Of a stretch of 8,087 nucleotides of DNA, positions 1 through 5,914 are shown in pieces. Under the pieces are notes generated by a model. It was not told where the DNA came from. It did no database searches and worked only from the letters and a program-made list of their open reading frames with translations. Source of the stretch: Clostridia bacterium (GTDB lineage Bacteria; Bacillota; Clostridia; HGM11514); the NCBI GenBank assembly GCA_900757255.1, contig CAAENE010000290.1:1-8087 (forward strand), in the 5' to 3' direction. A program made the translations under genes and the position numbers. How positions within the stretch are numbered: position 1 is the first letter of the stretch; every line of letters begins with the position of its first letter.

Positions 1-444
1 CGGATATCGAAAGAATATAAACATGTGATCGTGCTTTGCGGGCATTATGAAGGCGTGGACGAGCGGGTGATAGAGCGGCTGGTGGATTTGGAGCTGTCGA
101 TAGGGGATTATGTGCTGACCGGCGGCGAGATACCGGCGATGGGGTTTGTGGACGCGGTTGGGCGGTTGGTGGACGGCGTTTTGGCGAGCGAGGAGAGTTA
201 CCAGAATGAGTCGATTCAGAGCGGCCTGTTGGAGTACCCGCAGTATACCCGTCCGGAGGAGTATGAGGGGATGCGTGTGCCGGAAATTTTGCTGAGCGGG
301 CACCATAAAAATATTGAGAAATGGAAAAAGGAGCAGTCGGTGAGGCGGACTTTTGAGAAACGCCCTGATTTATTGCAAAAAGGGGAGTTTTCGGAGGAGA
401 CGCTGAAAATGATAGAGAAAATCGTGGAAGAAAAGGAAAAATAA
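1..444 (+). CDS. trmD: tRNA (guanine-37-N1)-methyltransferase, C-terminal part (5' end outside the window)
   Basis: TrmD uses S-adenosylmethionine to methylate N1 of guanosine 37 beside the anticodon of a subset of tRNAs, preventing +1 frameshifting in the cytoplasm. The frame is open from base 1 and ends at TAA 442-444, giving 147 codons, roughly the last 60% of a ~240-residue protein. The GTG at 25 is internal, not a start. Visible family motifs are LCGHYEGVDER (fragment residues 12-22) and SIGDYVLTGGE (33-43), which form the SAM-binding trefoil knot, then DAVGR (51-55, the Arg matching catalytic R154) and GLLEYPQYTRP just after the interdomain linker. By hand alignment the residue matching the catalytic linker Asp (D169 of Haemophilus/E. 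coli TrmD) is Glu here, at fragment residue 70. The gene is GC- and G-rich (41 of 60 bases in row 121-180). rplS follows, as is usual, but with its own promoter. Identification is secure. Confidence 0.96.
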   Translation, partial: RISKEYKHVIVLCGHYEGVDERVIERLVDLELSIGDYVLTGGEIPAMGFVDAVGRLVDGVLASEESYQNESIQSGLLEYPQYTRPEEYEGMRVPEILLSGHHKNIEKWKKEQSVRRTFEKRPDLLQKGEFSEETLKMIEKIVEEKEK

Positions 445-488
445 ATCGAGAAAATTGAGAAAAACTCATAATATTTGAAAAATATAGC

Positions 489-517
489 TTGCATTTTGGC
501 TGGAAATATGATAGAAT
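489..517 (+). promoter_or_regulatory. sigma-A-type promoter for rplS
   Basis: A -35 box TTGCAT (489-494) is separated by exactly 17 bases from a -10 box TAGAAT (512-517), and a TG at 509-510 gives an extended -10. Predicted transcription start is near 523-525, so the rplS message would carry a ~110-base leader. This lets L19 be made independently of the upstream trmD operon. No intrinsic terminator was seen between trmD and this promoter (only a weak AT hairpin at 471-485), so readthrough from trmD is also possible. Confidence 0.75.
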
Positions 518-523
518 AACTCA

Positions 524-625
524 GTATTACGGGCATTCCTCTGATGCGGAGCAACTCCACGTAAGCTACGCGGGTTGATTCGGGGTGGAGCCAAAGCGTT
601 TACGAATGTCTATGAAGGAAGGGAG
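524..625 (+). promoter_or_regulatory. candidate ribosomal protein L19 leader (structured 5' UTR of rplS)
   Basis: The stretch between the predicted start of transcription and the rplS ribosome binding site is rich in complementary segments. They are TCCTC/GCGGA (537-541 with 546-550, one mismatch; or GCAT/ATGC 533-536 with 544-547), GGAG/CTCC (548-551 with 555-558), CTCCAC/GTGGAG (555-560 with 585-590), and CGTAAGC/GTTTACG (560-566 with 598-604, one G-U). Some exclude each other or would form a pseudoknot, as expected for a regulatory RNA. Low-GC Gram-positive bacteria have a described L19 leader family at exactly this position, thought to mediate autoregulation by L19. Membership is inferred from position and foldability; I could not run a covariance model. 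Confidence 0.6.
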
Positions 626-635
626 GCAACCCAAG

Positions 636-977
636 ATGGATATTATCAAAGCACTTACAGCAGACCAGATCAGAACTGACCTGCCGCAGCTCAATGTTGG
701 TGACAACGTAAAGATTTACGTTAAGGTTAAAGAAGGACAGAGAGAAAGACTTCAGATGTTTGAAGGAACGATTATTGCCAAAAAACATGGCGGTATTCAG
801 GAAACTTTCACCGTCCGCCGCGTATCATATGGCGTTGGCGTGGAACGTACTTTCCCTGTAAATTCACCGAATATCGACAGAATTGAGGTTTCAAGACGCG
901 GCAAAGTAAGACGTGCGAAACTGTATTACCTCAGAGACAGAGTCGGTAAAGCGGCTAAGGTTAAGGAAAGAATCTAA
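636..977 (+). CDS. rplS: 50S ribosomal protein L19 (bL19)
   Basis: L19 is a 113-residue protein here, close to the family's ~115. It sits in the 50S subunit at the interface with 30S. The sequence reads MDIIKALTADQI at the N-terminus, then the SH3-like core with VGDNVKIYVKVKEG, QMFEGTIIAKKHGG, FTVRRVSYGVGVERTFP, and the basic C-terminal RRGKVRRAKLYYLRDRVGKAAKVKER, all typical of bL19. ATG 636 is chosen because AAGGGAGG at 618-625 lies 10 bases upstream and the protein then begins like known L19s. An in-frame GTG at 585 would add 17 residues but falls inside the predicted leader stem and has no fitting ribosome binding site. The gene has its own promoter and leader, and a strong terminator begins 9 bases after the stop codon. 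Confidence 0.97.
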   Translation: MDIIKALTADQIRTDLPQLNVGDNVKIYVKVKEGQRERLQMFEGTIIAKKHGGIQETFTVRRVSYGVGVERTFPVNSPNIDRIEVSRRGKVRRAKLYYLRDRVGKAAKVKERI

Positions 978-986
978 ACAGACATC

Positions 987-1014
987 AAAAAGGGGGAGTT
1001 TTTCCCCCTTTTTT
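987..1014 (+). terminator. intrinsic terminator of rplS
   Basis: An 11-bp perfect stem, AAAAAGGGGGA (987-997) with TCCCCCTTTTT (1003-1013), encloses a 5-base loop and runs directly into further T residues (TTTTGTTTGTTT). The GC core is five G-C pairs flanked by A-T pairs. It starts 9 bases after the rplS stop codon and should end that transcript, separating the translation block from the accessory genes that follow. Confidence 0.93.
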
Positions 1015-1170
1015 GTTTGTTTGGGTTATGGTTTTTAGAAAGCATTTTATTGGGAAGTCCCCCAAAGCCCTGTTTGCAATTTTACAAGTGGTTGCCTGTA
1101 TGAAAAATAATATTAAAAAAAGAAAGCAAACTAATCTACTAAAATCAAACGATAATATGAGGTGAAATGG

Positions 1171-1821
1171 ATGAAAAAAGAATATTCTTCTATTCCAGAA
1201 TCGATGAACAATATGGAAACCTATGGTTTTTCATGGATGGATTTTGTGACTGCAATCCCATCCCCTTTGTTTGTTGCAACATCCTATAAATCGAATGGAA
1301 AACCCAATGCCTGCTTGCAGTCATGGGCATGCTTTAATGGCGATTCAAATGGCTTTTATGCAATTTTATCGAGTGTTAATAAGGCAGGACATCTTTATCA
1401 GACTATAAAAGAAAAAAGTGAGGTTGTTCTTAACTTTCCATCTGCCGATATTTATGAACTTTGTTTAGCCACGATTCAGAATAATGGGTTTGACAATGAT
1501 GAAATTGCGTTATCCGGACTTACTGCGGTGCCAGCTTCAAAAGTTGATGCGCCGCTCATAAAAGAGTGCTTTATGAATTTGGAATGTAGATATTTATGGG
1601 ATCGAGAAATAACAGAAGATAGTACTCATGTCTTGGTGTGTTTGGAGGTTGTCAATATATGCATTGATGAAAACCATTTAGATGAAAGTAAGCAGGGTCG
1701 ATATGGAAAGCATGGATTTCTTTATAATGTACACTATCCAATTCATCCAGAAAAGTTTTGTGGAAAATCTCATGACTGGCTTGCTTATCTGACTAAGTAT
1801 AAAGATATGGGCGAGTATTAA
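1171..1821 (+). CDS. flavin reductase-like (FMN-binding split-barrel) family protein
   Basis: A 216-residue protein resembling the flavin reductase-like/DIM6-NTAB family, whose members bind FMN in a split barrel and often reduce flavin with NAD(P)H; the substrate here is unknown. Supporting segments are SPLFVATSYKSNGKPNACLQSW (residues 31-52, the usual 'P..lvts...G..Na...sw' opening), FYAILSSVNKAGHLYQTIKE (62-81), EVVLNFPS (84-91), FDNDEIALSGLTAVPASKVDAPLIKEC (107-133) and LECRYLWDRE (137-146). The start is ATG 1171, with GAGGTGA at 1159-1165 spaced 5-6 bases away; an in-frame GTG at 1162 overlaps that site and is less likely. The gene is visibly AT-richer than its surroundings (20 GC of 60 in row 1381-1440), suggesting acquisition from elsewhere. 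No convincing promoter was found upstream, nor a strong terminator downstream (only a weak AAAAGG/CCTTTT hairpin with a 25-base loop at 1827-1863). Confidence 0.8.
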   Translation: MKKEYSSIPESMNNMETYGFSWMDFVTAIPSPLFVATSYKSNGKPNACLQSWACFNGDSNGFYAILSSVNKAGHLYQTIKEKSEVVLNFPSADIYELCLATIQNNGFDNDEIALSGLTAVPASKVDAPLIKECFMNLECRYLWDREITEDSTHVLVCLEVVNICIDENHLDESKQGRYGKHGFLYNVHYPIHPEKFCGKSHDWLAYLTKYKDMGEY

Positions 1822-1960
1822 ATTTAAAAAGGAATAGATTGTATTATTTCAAATATACCTTTTAATTGGATGAATCATTGATTTTATTGGTTGATATATA
1901 TTGAATAATACTGTGTTAAATGAAATGATTGTGTCTTGAGATGTCAGGAAAGGCTGGCTA

Positions 1961-2851
1961 ATGATGCGGGAAATGAAAAATATATTTGCAAGACATCCTG
2001 TTTTATGGGTGCTCCTGATGTTAGCTATTGTATTTACCATAATAGTTTACCTGGATAATGTTTTGATTCGGGTTACGCAGTATACTGTGAAAAACGAAAA
2101 AATCCCGGACGAGTTCAGCGGATATACAATCGTGCAGCTTTCTGATATTCACGGACATATATTCGGCGAAAACAATGATGCGCTGATTCGTAAAGTACGC
2201 GAAGCGGAACCGGATATCATAGTAGTAACCGGAGACGTCGTCAATAACGCGGAAGATGACGCAATACAAGTGTTTGAGCATATTTTAGATGGCATTAAAG
2301 ATATAGCGCCGGTTTACGCGGTGACGGGAAATCACGACCAATGGGACGATGATTTTGCTGAATTGATAGAAAAATGGCAGAAGGAATATAATATTACATA
2401 TCTTGAAAATAAAACCATGCCTCTTGAACGTGACGGGGCGGTTATTAATTTGAGCGGTATATCTGACCCGGGTATTTGGTATGGGGAAGAGTGCGACGCG
2501 CTGGTCGAGGAATACCGTAATGGAATGCAACTGAAGGAAGGGTATCAGATTTTAATGTTCCACAGGGCGGACATGCTTGATGATTTTATTGGTACGCCAT
2601 ATGATTTGATTTTTTCCGGACACCTTCACGGCGGGCAATGGAGAATCCCTTTTGCGGGCGGGGTGATTTCGCCGGATATGAAGCTGTTTCCGGATTACAG
2701 CGGGGGACGGTATAATACGGAAAATCAGACGTTTATTGTCAGCCGCGGTATTGGTAATCCTCAGAAATTTCCTAAGACCTCCATCCCTGTACCGCGTATT
2801 TTTAATATGGCTGAAATTGTTGAAGTTACGTTGGAGAAGGCAGGACATTGA
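1961..2851 (+). CDS. membrane-anchored metallophosphoesterase (YkuE/YaeI-like)
   Basis: A 296-residue calcineurin-like phosphoesterase with all the two-metal site motifs: DIH (D62, H64), GD (G91-D92), GNHD (123-126), H201 in MFHRAD, and GHLHGG (220-225). An N-terminal hydrophobic helix (about residues 13-31) follows a basic stretch and precedes acidic LDN, so the enzyme is probably an N-in membrane protein with its catalytic domain outside; there is no twin-arginine motif. The C-terminal VSRGIGNPQKFPK segment is typical of the YkuE/YaeI group, whose members include phosphodiesterases acting on lipid-linked substrates such as UDP-diacylglucosamine. The actual substrate cannot be told. Start ATG 1961 has AGGAAAGG at 1946-1953; ATGs at 1964 and 1973 are alternatives. 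A weak possible promoter (TTGATT 1878-1883, 17 bases, TTGAAT 1901-1906) lies upstream. The phosphotransferase gene follows closely and is probably co-transcribed. Confidence 0.88.
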   Translation: MMREMKNIFARHPVLWVLLMLAIVFTIIVYLDNVLIRVTQYTVKNEKIPDEFSGYTIVQLSDIHGHIFGENNDALIRKVREAEPDIIVVTGDVVNNAEDDAIQVFEHILDGIKDIAPVYAVTGNHDQWDDDFAELIEKWQKEYNITYLENKTMPLERDGAVINLSGISDPGIWYGEECDALVEEYRNGMQLKEGYQILMFHRADMLDDFIGTPYDLIFSGHLHGGQWRIPFAGGVISPDMKLFPDYSGGRYNTENQTFIVSRGIGNPQKFPKTSIPVPRIFNMAEIVEVTLEKAGH

Positions 2852-2902
2852 TACTTTGGAGGTTGGATTACAATTATGATGTTGAAACCGGGTGAGAATA
2901 GA

Positions 2903-3775
2903 ATGGAAATTCCATTTATAAAATCCATTCCAATTACCAAGGGATGGTCGGAGGATAAAAAATATTGTGTTACAAAACAAGATGGAATGAACTACCTGCT
3001 GCGTGTTTCGCCGATACAGCTCTTTGATAGAAGAAAGTCTATGTTTGAGCTAATGAAGCGTGCAGACCAATTAGGAATACCTATGTGCCGCCCCATTGAC
3101 TTTGGTATCTGTGAAGAGGGCGTTTACTCACTGCAAAGCTGGATTGACGGACGGGATGCAGAAGATATGATACGTTCTTTTTCTGATAAAGAGGTTTATC
3201 AGTATGGCTTGGAGGCGGGAAGAATTTTACAAAAAATACATACGATTCCAACTCCGGATACACAGGAAGCCTGGGAGAACCGCTTTAACAGAAAAATGGA
3301 CTTTAAAATCAAACAATATCAGGAATGCCCGCTCAAATTTGACGGCGGAGAACAGCTTGTTGATTATATTAATCAGAACCGTTATCTGCTGCAGGGACGT
3401 CCTCAGTGCTTCCAGCATGGCGACTATCATATCGGCAATATGATGATTGACCAAAATGGAAAGCTCATCATTATTGATTTTGACCGCTTTGATTTTGGCG
3501 ACCCCCGGGAGGAATTTAACCGTATTGTTTGGTGCGCGCAGGCGTCCCCGGTGTTTGCGTCCGGTATGATTGACGGTTATTTTAGCGGGAATCCGCCTAT
3601 GGATTTTTGGAGATTGCTTGCAATGTATATCGCGTCAAATACGTTGGGGTCTGTCGCCTGGGCAGTTTCGTTCGGGCAGGGGCAAGTAGATGTCATGATG
3701 GATCAGATGAGAGATGTTTTATCTTGGTATGACGGAATGGAAAGAGCGGTTCCGGCCTGGTATACACAGCGGTGA
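2903..3775 (+). CDS. aminoglycoside phosphotransferase/choline kinase-like family protein
   Basis: A 290-residue protein with the kinase-like fold of APH enzymes. The catalytic loop is HGDYHIGN (residues 172-179; D174 the catalytic base, N179 a metal ligand), and the following IIIDFDRFDFGDP carries the metal-binding Asp of the DFG-equivalent (D192, with D194). The N-terminal lobe has KGWSEDKKYCV and YLLRVSP, the latter with Arg where many kinases have the ATP-contacting Lys, a substitution also usual in choline kinases. It should transfer phosphate from ATP to a small hydroxylated molecule, but the acceptor is unknown and antibiotic resistance should not be assumed. ATG 2903 is chosen because GGTGAGA (2891-2897) sits just upstream. 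An alternative ATG at 2876 adds 9 residues, but its GGAGG (2858-2862) is 13 bases away. No clear terminator follows. Confidence 0.85.
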   Translation: MEIPFIKSIPITKGWSEDKKYCVTKQDGMNYLLRVSPIQLFDRRKSMFELMKRADQLGIPMCRPIDFGICEEGVYSLQSWIDGRDAEDMIRSFSDKEVYQYGLEAGRILQKIHTIPTPDTQEAWENRFNRKMDFKIKQYQECPLKFDGGEQLVDYINQNRYLLQGRPQCFQHGDYHIGNMMIDQNGKLIIIDFDRFDFGDPREEFNRIVWCAQASPVFASGMIDGYFSGNPPMDFWRLLAMYIASNTLGSVAWAVSFGQGQVDVMMDQMRDVLSWYDGMERAVPAWYTQR

Positions 3776-3808
3776 TGTATATAAAGGTATTGTGACGCTT
3801 AGAAATTG

Positions 3809-3903
3809 GTGAAGAGGTGTGTTTTGTGTAATAGGCGAAAATGTATGAACTTAGCTGAGGGAGAGGTGCGATGCACGCAGAAAGTCTTTTACTAAGCTTT
3901 TTT
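3809..3903 (+). repeat. tandem repeat copy 1 (unknown ~95-base structured element)
   Basis: First of two direct copies, about 84% identical by hand alignment (13 mismatches and 2 gaps over 93 columns). It begins GTGAAGAG, contains a 20-base stretch identical to copy 2 (from 3838), and can form CTTAG/CTAAG (3850-3854 with 3892-3896) around an inner GTGC-GAT-GCAC hairpin (3866-3876). A run of seven T (3898-3904) follows, so it could act weakly as a terminator for the phosphotransferase message. It also opens with ATG at 3841 for a five-codon frame (MYELS, stop 3856-3858). It does not match a family I recognise. Confidence 0.8.
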
Positions 3904-3905
3904 TA

Positions 3906-3998
3906 GTGAAGAGATGTGTTTGGAAATAGGCTAAAATGTATGAACTTAGCTGTGGGAGAGGTGCAACGCACATATAAAGTTCTTTGCTAAGCTTTCTT
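3906..3998 (+). repeat. tandem repeat copy 2 (unknown ~95-base structured element)
   Basis: Second direct copy, starting two bases after copy 1. It forms a slightly longer outer stem, CTTAGC/GCTAAG (3945-3950 with 3986-3991), and the inner stem is kept exactly (GTGC-AAC-GCAC, 3961-3971) while its loop has changed. A competing stem GAACTT/AAGTTC (3942-3947 with 3977-3982) would exclude the outer one. The ATG at 3936 opens a 13-codon frame beginning MYELS, ending at TAA 3975-3977. It runs into the hairpin and ribosome binding site of the next gene, so it probably lies in that gene's leader. Confidence 0.8.
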
Positions 3999-4008
3999 TC
4001 AAGAAAGC
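3991..4008 (+). promoter_or_regulatory. hairpin directly upstream of the rbgA ribosome binding site
   Basis: GCTTTCT (3991-3997) pairs perfectly with AGAAAGC (4002-4008) around a 4-base loop, ending 3 bases before the GGAGGGG ribosome binding site at 4013-4019. Its first base is shared with the outer stem of repeat copy 2, so the two stems compete. It has no following T-run, so it is not a terminator; an effect on mRNA stability or translation of rbgA is possible but unproven. Confidence 0.45.
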
Positions 4009-4021
4009 GTGAGGAGGGGTT

Positions 4022-4894
4022 ATGAATATACAGTGGTTTCCGGGCCATATGGCGAAAACCAGAAGGCTCATTGGAGAAAACAGAAAATTGGTGGATGTGG
4101 TGATAGAATTGCTGGACGCAAGGTTGGTGCTGTCATCGCAGAATCCGGAGATTGATGAATTGATCGGCAATAAACCAAAAGTGGTGGTAATCAATAAGAG
4201 CGACCTGGCTGATGAGCGGGTGACAGCTGAGTGGGTAGAATATTTTAAAGCGCGGGGTAGAACGGCTGTTGCGGTGGACAGTATTTCCGGGAAAGGGATG
4301 AACCGTGTGTTTGACGCAGTGGATGAGATGATGCGGGAAAAAAGGAAACGGTTCCGGGAAAAGGGAATGCTGAACCAGACGATCAAGCTGATGGTGGTCG
4401 GGGTGCCGAATGTGGGAAAATCTTCGTTTATCAACCGTATTGCAAAGCGCTCTACTGCAAAAGTTGGGGACAGGCCGGGCGTGACGCGCGGCAAACAATG
4501 GGTGAGAGTACGCGAGGGCTATGAATTGCTGGACATGCCCGGCGTGCTGTGGCCTAAATTTGACGATGAAATGACTGGGATGAAGCTGGCGTTTACCGGC
4601 GCGGTGAAGGATGAAATCATCGATATTGAAGAACTTGCAGTGAATCTGATTAAAATTTTGAGGACAGGCTATGCGGAACGTCTGATCGAGCGGTACAAGC
4701 TGGAGGATATTTCAGGATTGGCCGATTATGAAATTCTGTGCGAAATTGGCAGAAAACGGGGATTTTTAATGCGGGGCGGTGAAATTGATACCGAGCGTGC
4801 GGCACATATTCTGATGGACGAATACCGCGGGAGGCTGCTGGGAAAAATTTCACTGGAACGGCCGTGTGATTTTGAAGCGGGGGATGAACAATGA
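4022..4894 (+). CDS. rbgA: ribosome biogenesis GTPase RbgA (YlqF), circularly permuted
   Basis: RbgA is an essential-type GTPase in Bacillus that acts late in 50S assembly, helping incorporate late proteins such as L16. The 290-residue length is normal. The start MNIQWFPGHMAKTRR is the family signature. The GTPase motifs occur in permuted order: G4 NKSD (residues 58-61), SISGKG (87-92, G5 region), then G1 GVPNVGKS (127-134), G2 Thr in GVT (T155) and G3 DMPG (171-174). A C-terminal helical RNA-binding domain follows, with GxxxRGGEID near 247-256. ATG 4022 has GGAGGGG at 4013-4019. Its stop overlaps the start of rnhB (ATGA 4891-4894). In many Firmicutes rbgA follows rplS directly or after a signal peptidase gene; here three unrelated genes intervene. 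No promoter was recognised in the upstream gap. Confidence 0.97.
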   Translation: MNIQWFPGHMAKTRRLIGENRKLVDVVIELLDARLVLSSQNPEIDELIGNKPKVVVINKSDLADERVTAEWVEYFKARGRTAVAVDSISGKGMNRVFDAVDEMMREKRKRFREKGMLNQTIKLMVVGVPNVGKSSFINRIAKRSTAKVGDRPGVTRGKQWVRVREGYELLDMPGVLWPKFDDEMTGMKLAFTGAVKDEIIDIEELAVNLIKILRTGYAERLIERYKLEDISGLADYEILCEIGRKRGFLMRGGEIDTERAAHILMDEYRGRLLGKISLERPCDFEAGDEQ

Positions 4895-5508
4895 AAACAA
4901 ATGACGTTGATATGCTGTTTCATGAAAATAGACTTTATCAAAGAGGGTACACGGCAATTGCCGGCGTGGATGAGGCCGGGCGCGGCCCGCTGTGCGGACC
5001 TGTTTATGCGGCGGCGGTGATTTTCCCAAAGGGATTTTTTCGGGAAGAAATCAATGATTCCAAAAAGCTGACTGAAAAAAAGCGGGAAGCACTCTATGAT
5101 ATTATTTTAGAAAATGCCTCTGCATGGTCAGTTGCGAGCATTGACGCGGAGGAAATCGATAAAATCAATATTTTGAACGCGACCCACAAGGCGATGAATA
5201 CGGCGGTTAATGCACTTTCTATTAAGCCTGATTTTGTCATGATTGACGGCAACAGTATCAAGGGTATGCAGGTTCCGCACGAATGTATCGTTAAAGGGGA
5301 CGCTAATTCCATGTCTATTGCGGCGGCCTCTATTTTAGCCAAGGTGAGCCGTGACCGGTATCTGATTGAAATGGACAGGCAGTATCCGGAATATGGATTT
5401 GCACAGCACAAGGGATATGGTACCAAGGCGCATGTTGCGGCGCTTCTGAAATATGGACCGTGTCCGCTCCACCGAAAAACTTTTTTAAAAAAGATTTTGG
5501 GAAAGTAG
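4891..5508 (+). CDS. rnhB: ribonuclease HII
   Basis: RNase HII cuts the RNA strand of RNA-DNA hybrids and removes single ribonucleotides misincorporated into DNA, acting in the cytoplasm with divalent metal. The 205-residue protein has the full active site: GVDEAGRGP (residues 25-33; D27 and E28), MIDGN (117-121; D119) and KGDANSMSIAAASILAKVSRD (from 135; D137). The family's HKGYGTKAH (173-181) and final HRKTF (194-198) are also present. The start codon overlaps the rbgA stop as ATGA, indicating translational coupling, with a GGGGGA-type site at 4880-4885. yraN begins 9 bases after its stop. All four catalytic acidic residues are intact, so it should be active. Confidence 0.97.
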   Translation: MKTNDVDMLFHENRLYQRGYTAIAGVDEAGRGPLCGPVYAAAVIFPKGFFREEINDSKKLTEKKREALYDIILENASAWSVASIDAEEIDKINILNATHKAMNTAVNALSIKPDFVMIDGNSIKGMQVPHECIVKGDANSMSIAAASILAKVSRDRYLIEMDRQYPEYGFAQHKGYGTKAHVAALLKYGPCPLHRKTFLKKILGK

Positions 5509-5517
5509 GGGATTGTT

Positions 5518-5886
5518 GTGGCACAGCACAATGAAACCGGTAAAGCAGGGGAAACAGCGGCGAAATATTATTTGATTTCAAAAGGGTATAGGATTGTTGA
5601 AACCAATTATAAAAAACGGTACGGTGAGATTGATATTATCGCAAGAAAAGGGGATACCCTTATTTTTGTTGAGGTGAAAACCCGAAAGAATGCTGATTTC
5701 GGGCGCGGCAGCGAGTTTGTCAATGCGGCGCGCCAAAAGCGGATGCGGGATGTGGCCAGTGTCTATCTTGCGGAATGTGAGGAACCTCTTTCGGTTCGGT
5801 TTGATATAATAGAAGTATACATGGAAAAAAAGCGGCTTTTTTACTCTAAGCCGGAAATCGTACATATTGAAAACGCGTTTTACTAA
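5518..5886 (+). CDS. yraN: YraN family protein (UPF0102, nuclease-like fold)
   Basis: A 122-residue member of the UPF0102/YraN family, whose cellular role is not settled; its fold resembles Holliday-junction-resolvase-type and PD-(D/E)xK nucleases. Visible motifs are GKAGETAAKYYL (residues 8-19, E12), GEIDIIA (36-42; E37, D39), FVEVKTR (50-56; E52, K54) and RFDIIEV (94-100), which together give the likely metal-binding set. The start is GTG 5518, with AGGGGA at 5507-5512 overlapping the rnhB stop region; the nearby ATG at 5531 is out of frame. It lies 9 bases after rnhB, an arrangement common in Firmicutes and other bacteria, and is almost certainly co-transcribed. A DNA-processing role is inferred from fold and context only. 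Confidence 0.93.
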   Translation: MAQHNETGKAGETAAKYYLISKGYRIVETNYKKRYGEIDIIARKGDTLIFVEVKTRKNADFGRGSEFVNAARQKRMRDVASVYLAECEEPLSVRFDIIEVYMEKKRLFYSKPEIVHIENAFY

Positions 5887-5914
5887 TTATCTTCAATTTT
5901 GAGGAGGTCGTTTT

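Noticed and set aside
585..635. N-terminal extension of L19 from GTG 585
   Set aside because: It adds 17 residues not found in bL19, starts inside a predicted leader stem and lacks a placed ribosome binding site; ATG 636 has AAGGGAGG upstream.
1827..1863. AAAAGG/CCTTTT inverted repeat after the flavin reductase-like gene
   Set aside because: Only 6 mostly A-T pairs around a 25-base loop with no T-run afterwards; too weak to call a terminator.
2903..3775. Calling the phosphotransferase an antibiotic resistance gene
   Set aside because: It has the general APH/choline kinase fold motifs only; many members act on other substrates and nothing in the context indicates resistance.
3858..3880. Possible lysine riboswitch because of the AGAGGTGCGA string
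   Set aside because: The element is far too short, lacks the remaining conserved core and five-helix layout, and the downstream gene is an assembly GTPase.
3851..4494. Minus-strand open frames at 3851-4048 and 3946-4494, sharing similar peptide ends
   Set aside because: The similarity comes from the tandem DNA repeat read backwards, and the longer frame is the complement of rbgA; no ribosome binding sites or family motifs support them.
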